DNA of 21,906 nucleotides from a virus: positions 1 to 21,906 of IMG/VR virus record IMGVR_UViG_3300032278_000130, one strand, 5' to 3'. The notes under the pieces are model-generated. The model saw only the letters and a list, made by a program, of their open reading frames with translations, ran no database searches and was not told the DNA's origin. The translations under genes and the position numbers were made by a program. This document shows, piece by piece, positions 1-6,728 of the stretch (position 1 is the stretch's first letter; each line of letters begins with the position of its first letter).

Positions 1-5
1 GAGTC

Positions 6-1595
6 ATGGCTGACATCCAACGCCGGTTCCCTGCCACCAAGGTTTCCAACTGGACCTCAGGGGCGTTCGGAACTCCGGCAGCCCTGCCGGGCGCGCCGTC
101 CGAGGTCGTGGGAACGGCGGGCAACACCCAGGTCACTTTGACTTGGACAGCGGGAGCCGAGAACAACGGGACGATCTCCGGCTACAAGGTCGAGAAAAAC
201 TCCGGGTCGTGGTCGGACGTAACCGCCGACACCGGCTCGGCTTCGACCTCGTACACGGTGACCAGTCTGACCAACGGCACCGCGTACACCTTCCGAGTGT
301 CGGCCATCAACGAGGTCGGCACCGGTGACGCTTCGTCGGCTTCGTCGGCGGTCACTCCGCTCACGGTGCCCGGAGCGCCGGGCAGCCTTAGCGCGGCGGC
401 GGTCAGCGATTCGTCGGTGGCGAGCCTGTCGTGGTCTGCTCCGGGGACTCCGGGCGGGTCGGCCATCGTCGGCTATTCGATCAAGCGTGACTCCACGGAG
501 ATCGTCTACGACACGGGTGACACGACGACTTCGTACAAAGACGGCGAGAGTGCTTTCTCGTCGCCTTACACCTACTACGTCGCAGCGGTCAACGCTGCTG
601 GGCAGAGCGCCTATTCGCCGGGGGCTTCGGTAACAACCGACGCTCCGGGTGCGCCCCCACCGTTCTCGGCTTCGGGAGGTACAACCGGAAGCCACGGGTC
701 GTATTCCGTTCATCGCTTCACTTCGTCGGGGACTTTCACGGTAACTGCCGGGCAGAAGGATGTTGACCTGATGATTATTTCAGGGGGCGGCGGTGGAGCA
801 GGGGGCGACCAATACGGCTACCAGTGGGGAGCAGGGGGCGGGGGTGGCGGTCTACTTGTCATCCCTCTCAGCGTTTCATCGACAGGCGGGCCAGCAGGTA
901 ACGGCGTCTACCCCGTGACTATTGGCGCTGGCGGTACTGCCGGAGCAGGCGGTTCGTACACTCCTGCTCCCACCCGAGCCGGTGGGATCGGCGGTTCGTC
1001 GGGGTTCAGCGGTGTGAACTTCATCATCGGTGGTGGAGGGGGGGCTGGTAACTGCACGCCTAGAACTCCGGCAGCGGGCTACATGCTCGGCTGGGACGGG
1101 GCTTGCGGAGGCGGGGGCACTTGGTACATACCTCATCACGGGTATTACGGCTACGACGGCCCAGCGGCATACGGTCTGCCAAGCGGCGGTGGTGGTGGTG
1201 GCGGGGGAATGGGCGGCGCAGGGCGAGGCGGTCCTCCGACCAGCGGAGCGGTTGACCCGGCGGGAAGTTTCGGAACCGGCGGCGCAGGTTTGGCGAACAG
1301 CCACTCAACCGGAAGTCCGATCCTCTATTGCGGTGGCGGCGCAGGTTCCTGTGAGGGGCCGTTGTTGCCCAACATCCACTACAACATCGGCGGTCCCGGC
1401 GGGGGCGGTCGCTCAGGCGACTGTGGGCCGGGTAGCCCAGGGCCGACCACCCCGCGACCGGTTACCGCAGGTACCGCAGGGTCAACAAACCTCGGCGGTG
1501 GCGGGGGAGGCGGTGGCCCCGGAGCGCCAACCGCCGCCGCTCAACCCGGCGGGGCAGGCGGCTCCGGGTTTGTAGTCGTGAGGTATCCGACCTGA
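6..1595 (+). CDS. Tail fibre / adhesin with two FN3 domains and a glycine-rich C-terminal domain
   Basis: 529 aa. Residues about 28-118 and 120-212 are two fibronectin type III domains (each starts PGAP, has the LTWTAG/LSWSAP strand, the GY.V/GYSI strand and ends in a VTPL/VTTD strand). Residues about 218-529 form a glycine-rich domain that opens with VHRFTSSGTFTVTAG, runs through many GGGGG blocks and closes with GGSGFVVVRYP. That layout is typical of phage and bacterial glycine-rich domains (Gly_rich_2 type) at the tips of fibres or adhesins. I infer a virion fibre or receptor-binding protein exposed to the host surface. The ATG at 6 is preceded by only five bases, so the ribosome site cannot be judged and an upstream in-frame start is not excluded. 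The next gene starts in a TGATG overlap, so the two are co-translated. The fold class is fairly certain; the exact virion position is inferred. Confidence 0.8.
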   Translation: MADIQRRFPATKVSNWTSGAFGTPAALPGAPSEVVGTAGNTQVTLTWTAGAENNGTISGYKVEKNSGSWSDVTADTGSASTSYTVTSLTNGTAYTFRVSAINEVGTGDASSASSAVTPLTVPGAPGSLSAAAVSDSSVASLSWSAPGTPGGSAIVGYSIKRDSTEIVYDTGDTTTSYKDGESAFSSPYTYYVAAVNAAGQSAYSPGASVTTDAPGAPPPFSASGGTTGSHGSYSVHRFTSSGTFTVTAGQKDVDLMIISGGGGGAGGDQYGYQWGAGGGGGGLLVIPLSVSSTGGPAGNGVYPVTIGAGGTAGAGGSYTPAPTRAGGIGGSSGFSGVNFIIGGGGGAGNCTPRTPAAGYMLGWDGACGGGGTWYIPHHGYYGYDGPAAYGLPSGGGGGGGGMGGAGRGGPPTSGAVDPAGSFGTGGAGLANSHSTGSPILYCGGGAGSCEGPLLPNIHYNIGGPGGGGRSGDCGPGSPGPTTPRPVTAGTAGSTNLGGGGGGGGPGAPTAAAQPGGAGGSGFVVVRYPT

Positions 1596-2062
1596 TGGCT
1601 CACTTCGCGCAGATCAACTCCGACAATGTGGTCGTCAATGTCCTCGTCGTGGCTGACGAGGAACTGTTCGACGCCCGGTTCAGCAACAACGAGAGCGAAG
1701 CGAAAGGCGTCGCCTTCCTTGAGGCAACCTTCGGGGATGAGGTGCCTACTGGTACCTACTGGAAGCAAACCTCATACAACACGATCAACGGGTTCCACCC
1801 CGAGGACAGACCGCTTCGCTTGAACATGGCTCACATCGGTTGGGTCTACGACGCAGCCCGTGACGCCTTCTACGATCCGGTGGTGCCGAAGGGGTACAGC
1901 ATCGACGCCGACGGTCGCGCCCAACCACCGACACCACCTCCCGCCGACGGCGACCACTATTGGGATGAAGAAACAGAAAGTTGGTTGCCCCAGATCCACC
2001 CGGAGGGCTACGAGTTCGAGCCGGGCGCTACCCGCCATGAGGGTGAATGGGTACCTGGATGA
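1595..2062 (+). CDS. Conserved small phage protein (MAHFAQ family), probable virion-associated
   Basis: 155 aa. The N-terminus MAHFAQINSDNVVVNVLVV matches a small protein class often seen in aquatic phages (MAHFAxxxxxxVVxxVxVV), usually near tail-fibre genes. The C-terminal part has a proline-rich stretch and a WDEETESWLP segment, also typical of that class. No enzymatic motif is visible and the biochemical role is unknown. It overlaps the fibre gene by one base (TGATG) and the following oxygenase gene by four bases (ATGA), so it sits within a coupled fibre operon. I infer a fibre accessory or chaperone-like role from position only. Confidence 0.65.
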   Translation: MAHFAQINSDNVVVNVLVVADEELFDARFSNNESEAKGVAFLEATFGDEVPTGTYWKQTSYNTINGFHPEDRPLRLNMAHIGWVYDAARDAFYDPVVPKGYSIDADGRAQPPTPPPADGDHYWDEETESWLPQIHPEGYEFEPGATRHEGEWVPG

Positions 2063-2661
2063 CCGACACGCTTACTTCTGCCGTAGACACCCTCAGTCCG
2101 GTGTGGATCGACCGTTTCGTGTGCCAGTATCAGATGACCGAAACGACCTGCTGCCCTGAGTCGATTATGAACGCGAACCGGTCGCTTCGTTGGAACCAGT
2201 CTCTCACGACGAGCGGTAAGGATCTCTACTCACGGGACTCCGACCAACTCCACTTTCTCGCTGAGTCGCCCCCGGTTGAACACGAACCCATCCTCGCCTT
2301 CGCCCAGGAGTCTTTGGATCATTACGTCGGCGAACGAAAGCACGCCGGAAACGTGCCCCGGTTCGGAATGGTCGAGGGATACAACGTCTTGAGATACAGG
2401 CCGGGCGAGGCGTACCACGGCGTCCACTCCGACGGAGGCCCCGGAGAACTCGGAGGTCGCCACCTGACGTTCAGCATGTTCCTCAACACTTGCCCCAGCG
2501 GTGGCGAGTTGGAGTTCTCCGAGCAGGACATCAAGGTCGCCCCCGTCGAAGGGCGCGGGGTGATCTTCCCGGCAGCGTGGACTCACGCCCATCGGAGCCT
2601 TCCGACGGTCGTGGATCGGTACGTTTTCAACATCTTCTACGGCTTCGTGCCCGAACAATGA
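2059..2661 (+). CDS. 2OG-Fe(II) oxygenase (prolyl-4-hydroxylase-like)
   Basis: 200 aa from the ATG at 2059. This start overlaps the previous stop as ATGA and has GAGGGTGA about 13 nt upstream; an in-frame ATG at 2047 sits directly on that purine run and is less likely. The jelly-roll core carries the iron triad H123-x-D125 (YHGVHSDGG) and H178 (WTHAHRS), with R187 (DRY) as the likely 2-oxoglutarate binder. The GGELEF strand and FPAAWTHAHR are typical of P4Hc-type dioxygenases. The family uses Fe(II), O2 and 2-oxoglutarate to hydroxylate proteins or small molecules. The substrate is unknown; next to fibre genes, a virion protein or host surface component is plausible. It is followed at once by a second oxygenase. 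Family assignment is confident; function is not. Confidence 0.85.
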   Translation: MTDTLTSAVDTLSPVWIDRFVCQYQMTETTCCPESIMNANRSLRWNQSLTTSGKDLYSRDSDQLHFLAESPPVEHEPILAFAQESLDHYVGERKHAGNVPRFGMVEGYNVLRYRPGEAYHGVHSDGGPGELGGRHLTFSMFLNTCPSGGELEFSEQDIKVAPVEGRGVIFPAAWTHAHRSLPTVVDRYVFNIFYGFVPEQ

Positions 2662-3311
2662 AACTGGCCCGCTGGCAGGCTCCCGCCGAAGGCGACTACT
2701 ACACGATCGTCCCGTCGGGTATCTCGGCCACCGACTTGGACTTCGTAATCCGGTACGCCCTGTGGGTCGAGGACGCTATCCGGCTCAACGGCCAAGACCA
2801 GTTGATCCTTCAGAACCACCGTTGGGAAACCATCCACCAAAACTCCGACGCAGACGACAGGCAGACGGGCACCTTCAACGACAACCAGTCTCCGGGCATC
2901 CTGTCGAAATACAAAGACGCTGTGATGAACTTCCTCCACGCTCAAATGCTTCCGGTGATGACGGAGGCTGTCGGGTTTGATCTCCTCCCGACCTACACCT
3001 ACTTCCGGGTCTACCGGGACGGGGCGATTCTTGAAAGTCACGTTGATCGGGCGGCGTGCGAGGTTTCGGCATCGCTTCTCATCGGGACGAGCAGCGACGT
3101 TATTTGGCCTCTTTGGATCGACGGAGAGGAGATCACACAGAAGCCCGGCGACTTGATTATCTACCGGGGTTGTGACACCCCTCATTGGCGAGCGCCCCTA
3201 CAAGCGCCATACGAGTTCTACCAAGTTCAGGCGTTTCTCCATTACGTCGACGCAAACGGCCCGTACACGATGTGTTCCTCGGACGCTTTCCGACCTGAGG
3301 AAATAGGATAG
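2658..3311 (+). CDS. Second 2OG-Fe(II) oxygenase-like protein
   Basis: 217 aa from the ATG at 2658 (ATGA overlap with the previous stop). The open frame extends upstream to 2490, but that part lies inside the first oxygenase in another frame and is discarded. The iron-binding pattern is H128-V-D130 (LESHVDR) and H176 (TPHWRAP), with GDLIIYRGCDTPHWR and YQVQAFLHYVD matching a dioxygenase subfamily recurrent in marine and freshwater phages. It is not a close copy of its neighbour: spacing and motif flanks differ, so this looks like two independent families rather than a tandem duplication. Role and substrate are unknown. It ends ten bases before the next gene, which has its own strong ribosome site. 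Confidence 0.8.
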   Translation: MKLARWQAPAEGDYYTIVPSGISATDLDFVIRYALWVEDAIRLNGQDQLILQNHRWETIHQNSDADDRQTGTFNDNQSPGILSKYKDAVMNFLHAQMLPVMTEAVGFDLLPTYTYFRVYRDGAILESHVDRAACEVSASLLIGTSSDVIWPLWIDGEEITQKPGDLIIYRGCDTPHWRAPLQAPYEFYQVQAFLHYVDANGPYTMCSSDAFRPEEIG

Positions 3312-3321
3312 GAGGGCCAGC

Positions 3322-3609
3322 ATGAGCAGAGCCAGAGCCAGCGCATCCGACTTCGGGGTCGTGAAGGGCGACGAGGCGCTCACCGTGTCGAGTACCGCCG
3401 TGCCCCTCGCCTCGGTCCCCGCGGGGGCGTTGAATGCCCTGGTCACCAACGGGGCCGAACCTGTCCGGGTCCGGTGGGGCACCCCCACGGCTTCGGTGGG
3501 TCACTATCTGAACCCCTACTCAGTTCTCGACCTCTATTCGTCGATGGCAAGTGTGAAGTTCATCGCCGTGTCGTCCGACTCGGTGATCCATGTGACCTAC
3601 TTCGGATAG
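3322..3609 (+). CDS. Small putative structural protein, unknown function
   Basis: 95 aa, preceded by a strong ribosome binding site (AGGAGG about 7 nt before the ATG). It has a beta-rich pattern (ALTVSSTAVPLASV, VRVRWGTP, VKFIAVSSDSVIHVTYF) with no cysteine and no signal or membrane segment. That pattern resembles small phage proteins that decorate capsids or fibres, but I cannot name a family. It lies between oxygenase and fibre-like genes, in the late operon. The stop-plus-ribosome-site arrangement (ATAGGAGG) recurs before the next gene, so both are translated independently rather than by overlap coupling. Confidence 0.65.
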   Translation: MSRARASASDFGVVKGDEALTVSSTAVPLASVPAGALNALVTNGAEPVRVRWGTPTASVGHYLNPYSVLDLYSSMASVKFIAVSSDSVIHVTYFG

Positions 3610-3618
3610 GAGGCAGCC

Positions 3619-4002
3619 ATGCCGAGCCGTATCTCACAGCGCGTCGAGCAGGTCTCCACCGGGGACATCACGGCGGTGTCCACCTCGAACGGCATCCAAG
3701 GCGGGGGGACTTCCGGGGCGCTTTCTTTGACGCTCGATACGGCGGCGAAGGGCGACGTCTTGGCGGGAACCGGCAGCAACACCGCTCAGGTGCTCAGCGT
3801 CGGGACCGACACCTACGTCCTGACCGCCGACTCGGGAGAAACCACCGGGCTGATCTGGGCCGCGCCGACGACCGGCGATGTCACCGGGGTCACAGCGGGA
3901 ACGGCGGTGAGCGTGTCGTCGCCTACCGGCCCCGTTCCCACCGTCAACGTGGTTCTCGATCACGCCGGTCTACTGCTCGCCACTCAAGTCTTCTCCGGCT
4001 AG
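3619..4002 (+). CDS. Putative tail-fibre segment / virion surface protein
   Basis: 127 aa with a good AGGAGG ribosome site. The protein is built from Gly/Thr/Ser/Val-rich strands such as GDITAVSTSNGIQGGGTSG, GDVLAGTGSNT and GDVTGVTAGTAVSVSS. These D-I/V-T-x-V-x-x-G units are typical of the shaft or tip region of phage fibres, where repeats of the form GDITGVTAGxGLxGGGTSG are common. There is no enzymatic motif. It directly precedes the endolysin gene and may be the last structural gene of the fibre module. Confident that it is a gene; fibre role is inferred from composition. Confidence 0.7.
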   Translation: MPSRISQRVEQVSTGDITAVSTSNGIQGGGTSGALSLTLDTAAKGDVLAGTGSNTAQVLSVGTDTYVLTADSGETTGLIWAAPTTGDVTGVTAGTAVSVSSPTGPVPTVNVVLDHAGLLLATQVFSG

Positions 4003-4006
4003 AGGC

Positions 4007-4012
4007 TAGGCT
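4007..4012 (+). promoter_or_regulatory. Possible -10 element upstream of the endolysin gene
   Basis: TAGGCT fits the actinobacterial TANNNT -10 pattern and lies 15-18 nt before the endolysin start. The same hexamer precedes the gene at 20203. No convincing -35 is visible, so this is a weak candidate for a separate lysis-cassette promoter. Confidence 0.25.
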
Positions 4013-4029
4013 CCGTCGGTGAGGCGATG

Positions 4030-4767
4030 ATGGACATCCCAACAACTAAGAGCACCGTTCACCTGGACCTGCTCCACCCGAGGTTCGTCAAGCGGTTGGA
4101 GGCGTTCTTCTCCGACACCAGGATCAAGAACCGGGTGCGGGTCTCCTCGGCCTGTAGATCGCTAGCCCAGCAGCAACATTTCTTCAACCTCTACCGTTCT
4201 GGAAAAGGAAACTTGGCCGCTGACCCCCGACGGCGTTTCGGTCCTAAGGGTCTCGACGGGCAGGGTATCTGGCGAGGCTCATGGCACATGGAACAGGCCG
4301 ACGGCTTCTGCTACGCCGTGGATCTGGCCCAGGTGTCGAAGTCCCTCTCCAAGCCGGACATCAACACGATCGCCACGTCTTATGGCGTGGTGCCAACCAT
4401 CAAGGCAAGAGAGTGGTGGCACCACCAACCGAGAGCCGGGGTCGACTGGTTCGATGCTCCGGCCTTGCGCGGCGAAGCGGTGGAACTACCCGACGCCCCG
4501 GAGCCGAAGATGGACTGGGCCGGGATCGTCGCCGCGATCAACGCCCAGAAGGCCGAGGTGGCACGCAAGCCGCTGACGCGAGGGTCCAGGGGTGGGGCGG
4601 TCAAGACCGCGCAGTCGAGACTCGGCGCACTCGGGTTCGACTGCGGATCTCCTGACGGCATCTTTGGCCGTAAGACCGCTTCGGCGGTCAAGCAGTTCCA
4701 ACGAAAGCGGGGAATCACCCCGACAGGTAGCGTGAACGTCGAGACTTTCGACGCGTTGTTCCGATGA
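4030..4767 (+). CDS. Endolysin: M15-type D-Ala-D-Ala peptidase plus peptidoglycan-binding domain
   Basis: 245 aa from the ATG at 4030; an ATG at 4027 is in frame but too close to the GGTGAGG ribosome site. Residues about 10-135 are a VanY/M15 metallopeptidase: SSACRSLAQQQ (residues 39-49) is the substrate-side motif, and zinc ligands are likely H86 (GSWHMEQ), D98 (YAVDLA) and H131 (REWWH). After a linker, residues about 182-244 are a PG_binding_1 domain (LTRGSRGGAVKTAQSRLGAL, DGIFGRKTASAVKQFQ). The enzyme should cleave peptide cross-links in the host wall at the end of infection. There is no signal peptide, so release through a holin is expected; a holin-like gene follows two genes later. Family assignment is strong, cleavage specificity is not known. 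Confidence 0.88.
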   Translation: MDIPTTKSTVHLDLLHPRFVKRLEAFFSDTRIKNRVRVSSACRSLAQQQHFFNLYRSGKGNLAADPRRRFGPKGLDGQGIWRGSWHMEQADGFCYAVDLAQVSKSLSKPDINTIATSYGVVPTIKAREWWHHQPRAGVDWFDAPALRGEAVELPDAPEPKMDWAGIVAAINAQKAEVARKPLTRGSRGGAVKTAQSRLGALGFDCGSPDGIFGRKTASAVKQFQRKRGITPTGSVNVETFDALFR

Positions 4768-4778
4768 GGAGGTAAGAG

Positions 4779-5138
4779 ATGTCGTTCTTGCTCGACTACA
4801 AGAGGGCCGATCGGGTACCGACGGTACTTGTCCAGCAGGCGTTGTCGGCCCAGGGCTACACCCCCGGGCCTGCCGACGGTCACTTTGGCCTTCAGACCCT
4901 CCGAGCCGTGACGGCTTTCCAGACCGCTCACGACCTGACTCCGACGGGTGCCGTCGATGAGGGCTTGTACACCTCGATCGTTACGGGCAAGAAACCACAC
5001 AAGGCCAAGGCCGAGGCCCCGGCGAAGGCCCCGGCTGAGAAGAAGCCCGCTGCGAAACCAGCGGCCAAGTCGACGGCGGCGAAGAAACCAGCCGCCAAGA
5101 AGGCCCCGGCTAAGAAGCCCGCGGCCAAGAAGGAGTGA
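4779..5138 (+). CDS. Peptidoglycan-binding protein with histone-H1-like Lys/Ala/Pro tail
   Basis: 119 aa, excellent ribosome site (GAGGAGG). Residues about 5-68 form a single PG_binding_1 domain (VLVQQALSAQGYTPGPADG, FGLQTLRAVTAFQ). From about residue 70 to the end the protein is almost only K, A, P and E, in AKKPA/AKAPA repeats like bacterial histone-H1-like proteins and basic wall-associated tails. There is no catalytic domain. It sits between endolysin and holin, so it probably helps lysis. The polycation could bind teichoic acid or other anionic wall polymers, or DNA. It could also be a targeting subunit for the endolysin, whose own binding domain is of the same family. Domain call is firm; the job is inferred. 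Confidence 0.8.
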   Translation: MSFLLDYKRADRVPTVLVQQALSAQGYTPGPADGHFGLQTLRAVTAFQTAHDLTPTGAVDEGLYTSIVTGKKPHKAKAEAPAKAPAEKKPAAKPAAKSTAAKKPAAKKAPAKKPAAKKE

Positions 5139-5140
5139 CC

Positions 5141-5410
5141 ATGAAACTCGACCTCGACCAGATCCGCGATGTCGCAGAACGCGCCCTGTCCACGTATGTC
5201 CAAAGCGTGGTCGGCCTCTGGGTCGCCGGGACCATGACCGACCTGAGCCTCTCGGCGGTCAAGGTGCTCCTGGTGGCAGCAGCCCCGGGTGCCCTGTCGA
5301 TCATCAAGGGCTATGTGTCAAGTGTGTTACCGATCGGTGACAAGTCAGCGTCGATGGTAGCGATGGGCAAGCCCGCCGGTTCCGAGGCCGACTCGGGTAT
5401 GTACGACTGA
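5141..5410 (+). CDS. Small membrane protein, probable holin
   Basis: 89 aa from the ATG at 5141 with AGGAG 5 nt upstream; a GTG at 5135 overlapping the previous stop is the alternative. Two hydrophobic stretches (about residues 16-33, STYVQSVVGLWVAGTM, and 36-58, LSAVKVLLVAAAPGALSIIKGY) are preceded by an amphipathic, charged N-terminus (MKLDLDQIRDVAERAL) and followed by a short hydrophilic tail. This resembles r1t-type two-segment holins, which often begin with an xxAERTxxTFVQ segment. It follows endolysin and accessory lysin genes directly. I infer that it permeabilises the membrane to release the endolysin. Confidence 0.7.
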   Translation: MKLDLDQIRDVAERALSTYVQSVVGLWVAGTMTDLSLSAVKVLLVAAAPGALSIIKGYVSSVLPIGDKSASMVAMGKPAGSEADSGMYD

Positions 5411-5411
5411 G

Positions 5412-6728
5412 ATGTCCCTCACCGACGACGTCGCCAAGGCCCACCCATCCTCGACCGATCTCCATGAGGTCGGGTCGACCGGGCTGGTCCAGTACGGCGG
5501 CGAAGTCCGTGAAGACTTCCTCCGGCAACTCCAAGGCAAACGGGGCTACGCCACCTACCGGGAGATGTCCGACAACCACCCGGTTGTGGGGGCGATCCTC
5601 TACTCGATCGAGATGCTGGTCCGGGGCGTCGAATGGACGGTGACGCCCTCCGACCCGAACGACCAGCGGGCCGTGGACGAGGCGACATTCGTGTCGACCT
5701 GTATGACCGACATGAGCCATTCCTGGCCGGACACCCTGTCGTCGATTCTGTCGATGCTCACCTTCGGCTACTCGTACAACGAGATCGTCTACAAGCGTCG
5801 GCTCGGGGCTGAACGGGACAAGTCGTCGGAGAAATCGGACTACAACGACGGACGCTACGGGTGGCGCAAGTGGCCCATCCGCGACCAGTCGACGATCACC
5901 CGGTGGAAGTTCGACGACGCCGGGGGGATCGACGGAGCCTGGCAGTTGGACACCAACTCGGGGTCCGGCGAGGTGTTCCTCCCGATCCAGAAGTGCCTCC
6001 TGTTCCGCACGACGACGAAGCGAAACAACCCGCAGGGCCGGTCGATCCTCCGCAACGCCTTTGTCCCGTGGTATTTCCAGAAGCGCATCGCTGAGATCGA
6101 AGCCATCGGTATTGAGCGTGATTTAGCGGGCATGCCTGTCGCCCTGGTCCCGCCCCACCTCCTCAGTGACAACGCGACCAGCCAGGAGACCTCGGCGCTG
6201 ACCGAGATCAAGCGGATCGTCCGCAACATCCGACGGGACGAGCAGGAGGGCATCGTCTTCCCGTTGGCCTACGACCCGGACACGAAGCAGTTGGCCTACG
6301 ACCTGAAACTCCTCTCGACCGGTGGGCGACGGCAGTTTGATACCAACGCAATCATCGCCCGCTACGACGCCCGCATAGCGATGTCGTGCCTCGCCGACTT
6401 CATCCTCCTGGGCCACGACAAGGTCGGAACCCAGGCCTTGTCGGTTTCCAAGATTCAACTGTTTGCCGACGCGTTGGAGACCTGGGTGGCCGGTATCGCA
6501 GATGTCATCAACACCCACGCGGTGCCCAGGCTGATGCGCCTCAACGGCGTGGAGCCGTCGCTGTACCCGAAGTTGGACTACTCGACGCCACGCCAGGTCG
6601 ACATCTCGGTCATCGCCGACTACGTCTCCAAGTTGACCGGGGCCGGGGCGATCCTCCCCGACGAAGCCCTGGGCGAGCATCTGCGCTCCATCGCAGGGCT
6701 TCCGCAGGAGGAATCCGAGGCGGTCTGA
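5412..6728 (+). CDS. Portal protein (Mu gp29-like / DUF935 type)
   Basis: 438 aa. Diagnostic segments are YATYREMSDNHPVVGAILYS, VRGVEWTVTPSD, SILSMLTFGYSYNEIVYKRR, then KCLLFRTTTKRNNPQGRSIL and PWYFQKRIAEIEAIGIERDL, and near the end HDKVGTQALSVSKIQLFADAL. These match the portal family related to Mu gp29, which forms the dodecameric ring at the capsid vertex through which DNA is packaged and ejected. The gene follows the holin by one base and its stop overlaps the MuF start (TGATG). Portal followed by MuF and a protease is the usual head order; a terminase gene directly upstream is normal but is absent here, where lysis genes take its place. Confidence 0.88.
   Translation: MSLTDDVAKAHPSSTDLHEVGSTGLVQYGGEVREDFLRQLQGKRGYATYREMSDNHPVVGAILYSIEMLVRGVEWTVTPSDPNDQRAVDEATFVSTCMTDMSHSWPDTLSSILSMLTFGYSYNEIVYKRRLGAERDKSSEKSDYNDGRYGWRKWPIRDQSTITRWKFDDAGGIDGAWQLDTNSGSGEVFLPIQKCLLFRTTTKRNNPQGRSILRNAFVPWYFQKRIAEIEAIGIERDLAGMPVALVPPHLLSDNATSQETSALTEIKRIVRNIRRDEQEGIVFPLAYDPDTKQLAYDLKLLSTGGRRQFDTNAIIARYDARIAMSCLADFILLGHDKVGTQALSVSKIQLFADALETWVAGIADVINTHAVPRLMRLNGVEPSLYPKLDYSTPRQVDISVIADYVSKLTGAGAILPDEALGEHLRSIAGLPQEESEAV

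Noticed and set aside
4960-5140. Lys/Ala/Pro codon repeats as a CRISPR-like or satellite array
   Set aside because: The repetition is at codon level (AAG, GCC, CCG) and comes from the encoded AKKPA tail; units are irregular and lie within one gene.
6386-6727. Upstream open extension of the MuF frame
   Set aside because: It overlaps the portal gene in another frame; the TGATG start at 6728 has the right coupling and the upstream residues are low-quality, Arg/Pro-rich shadow sequence.
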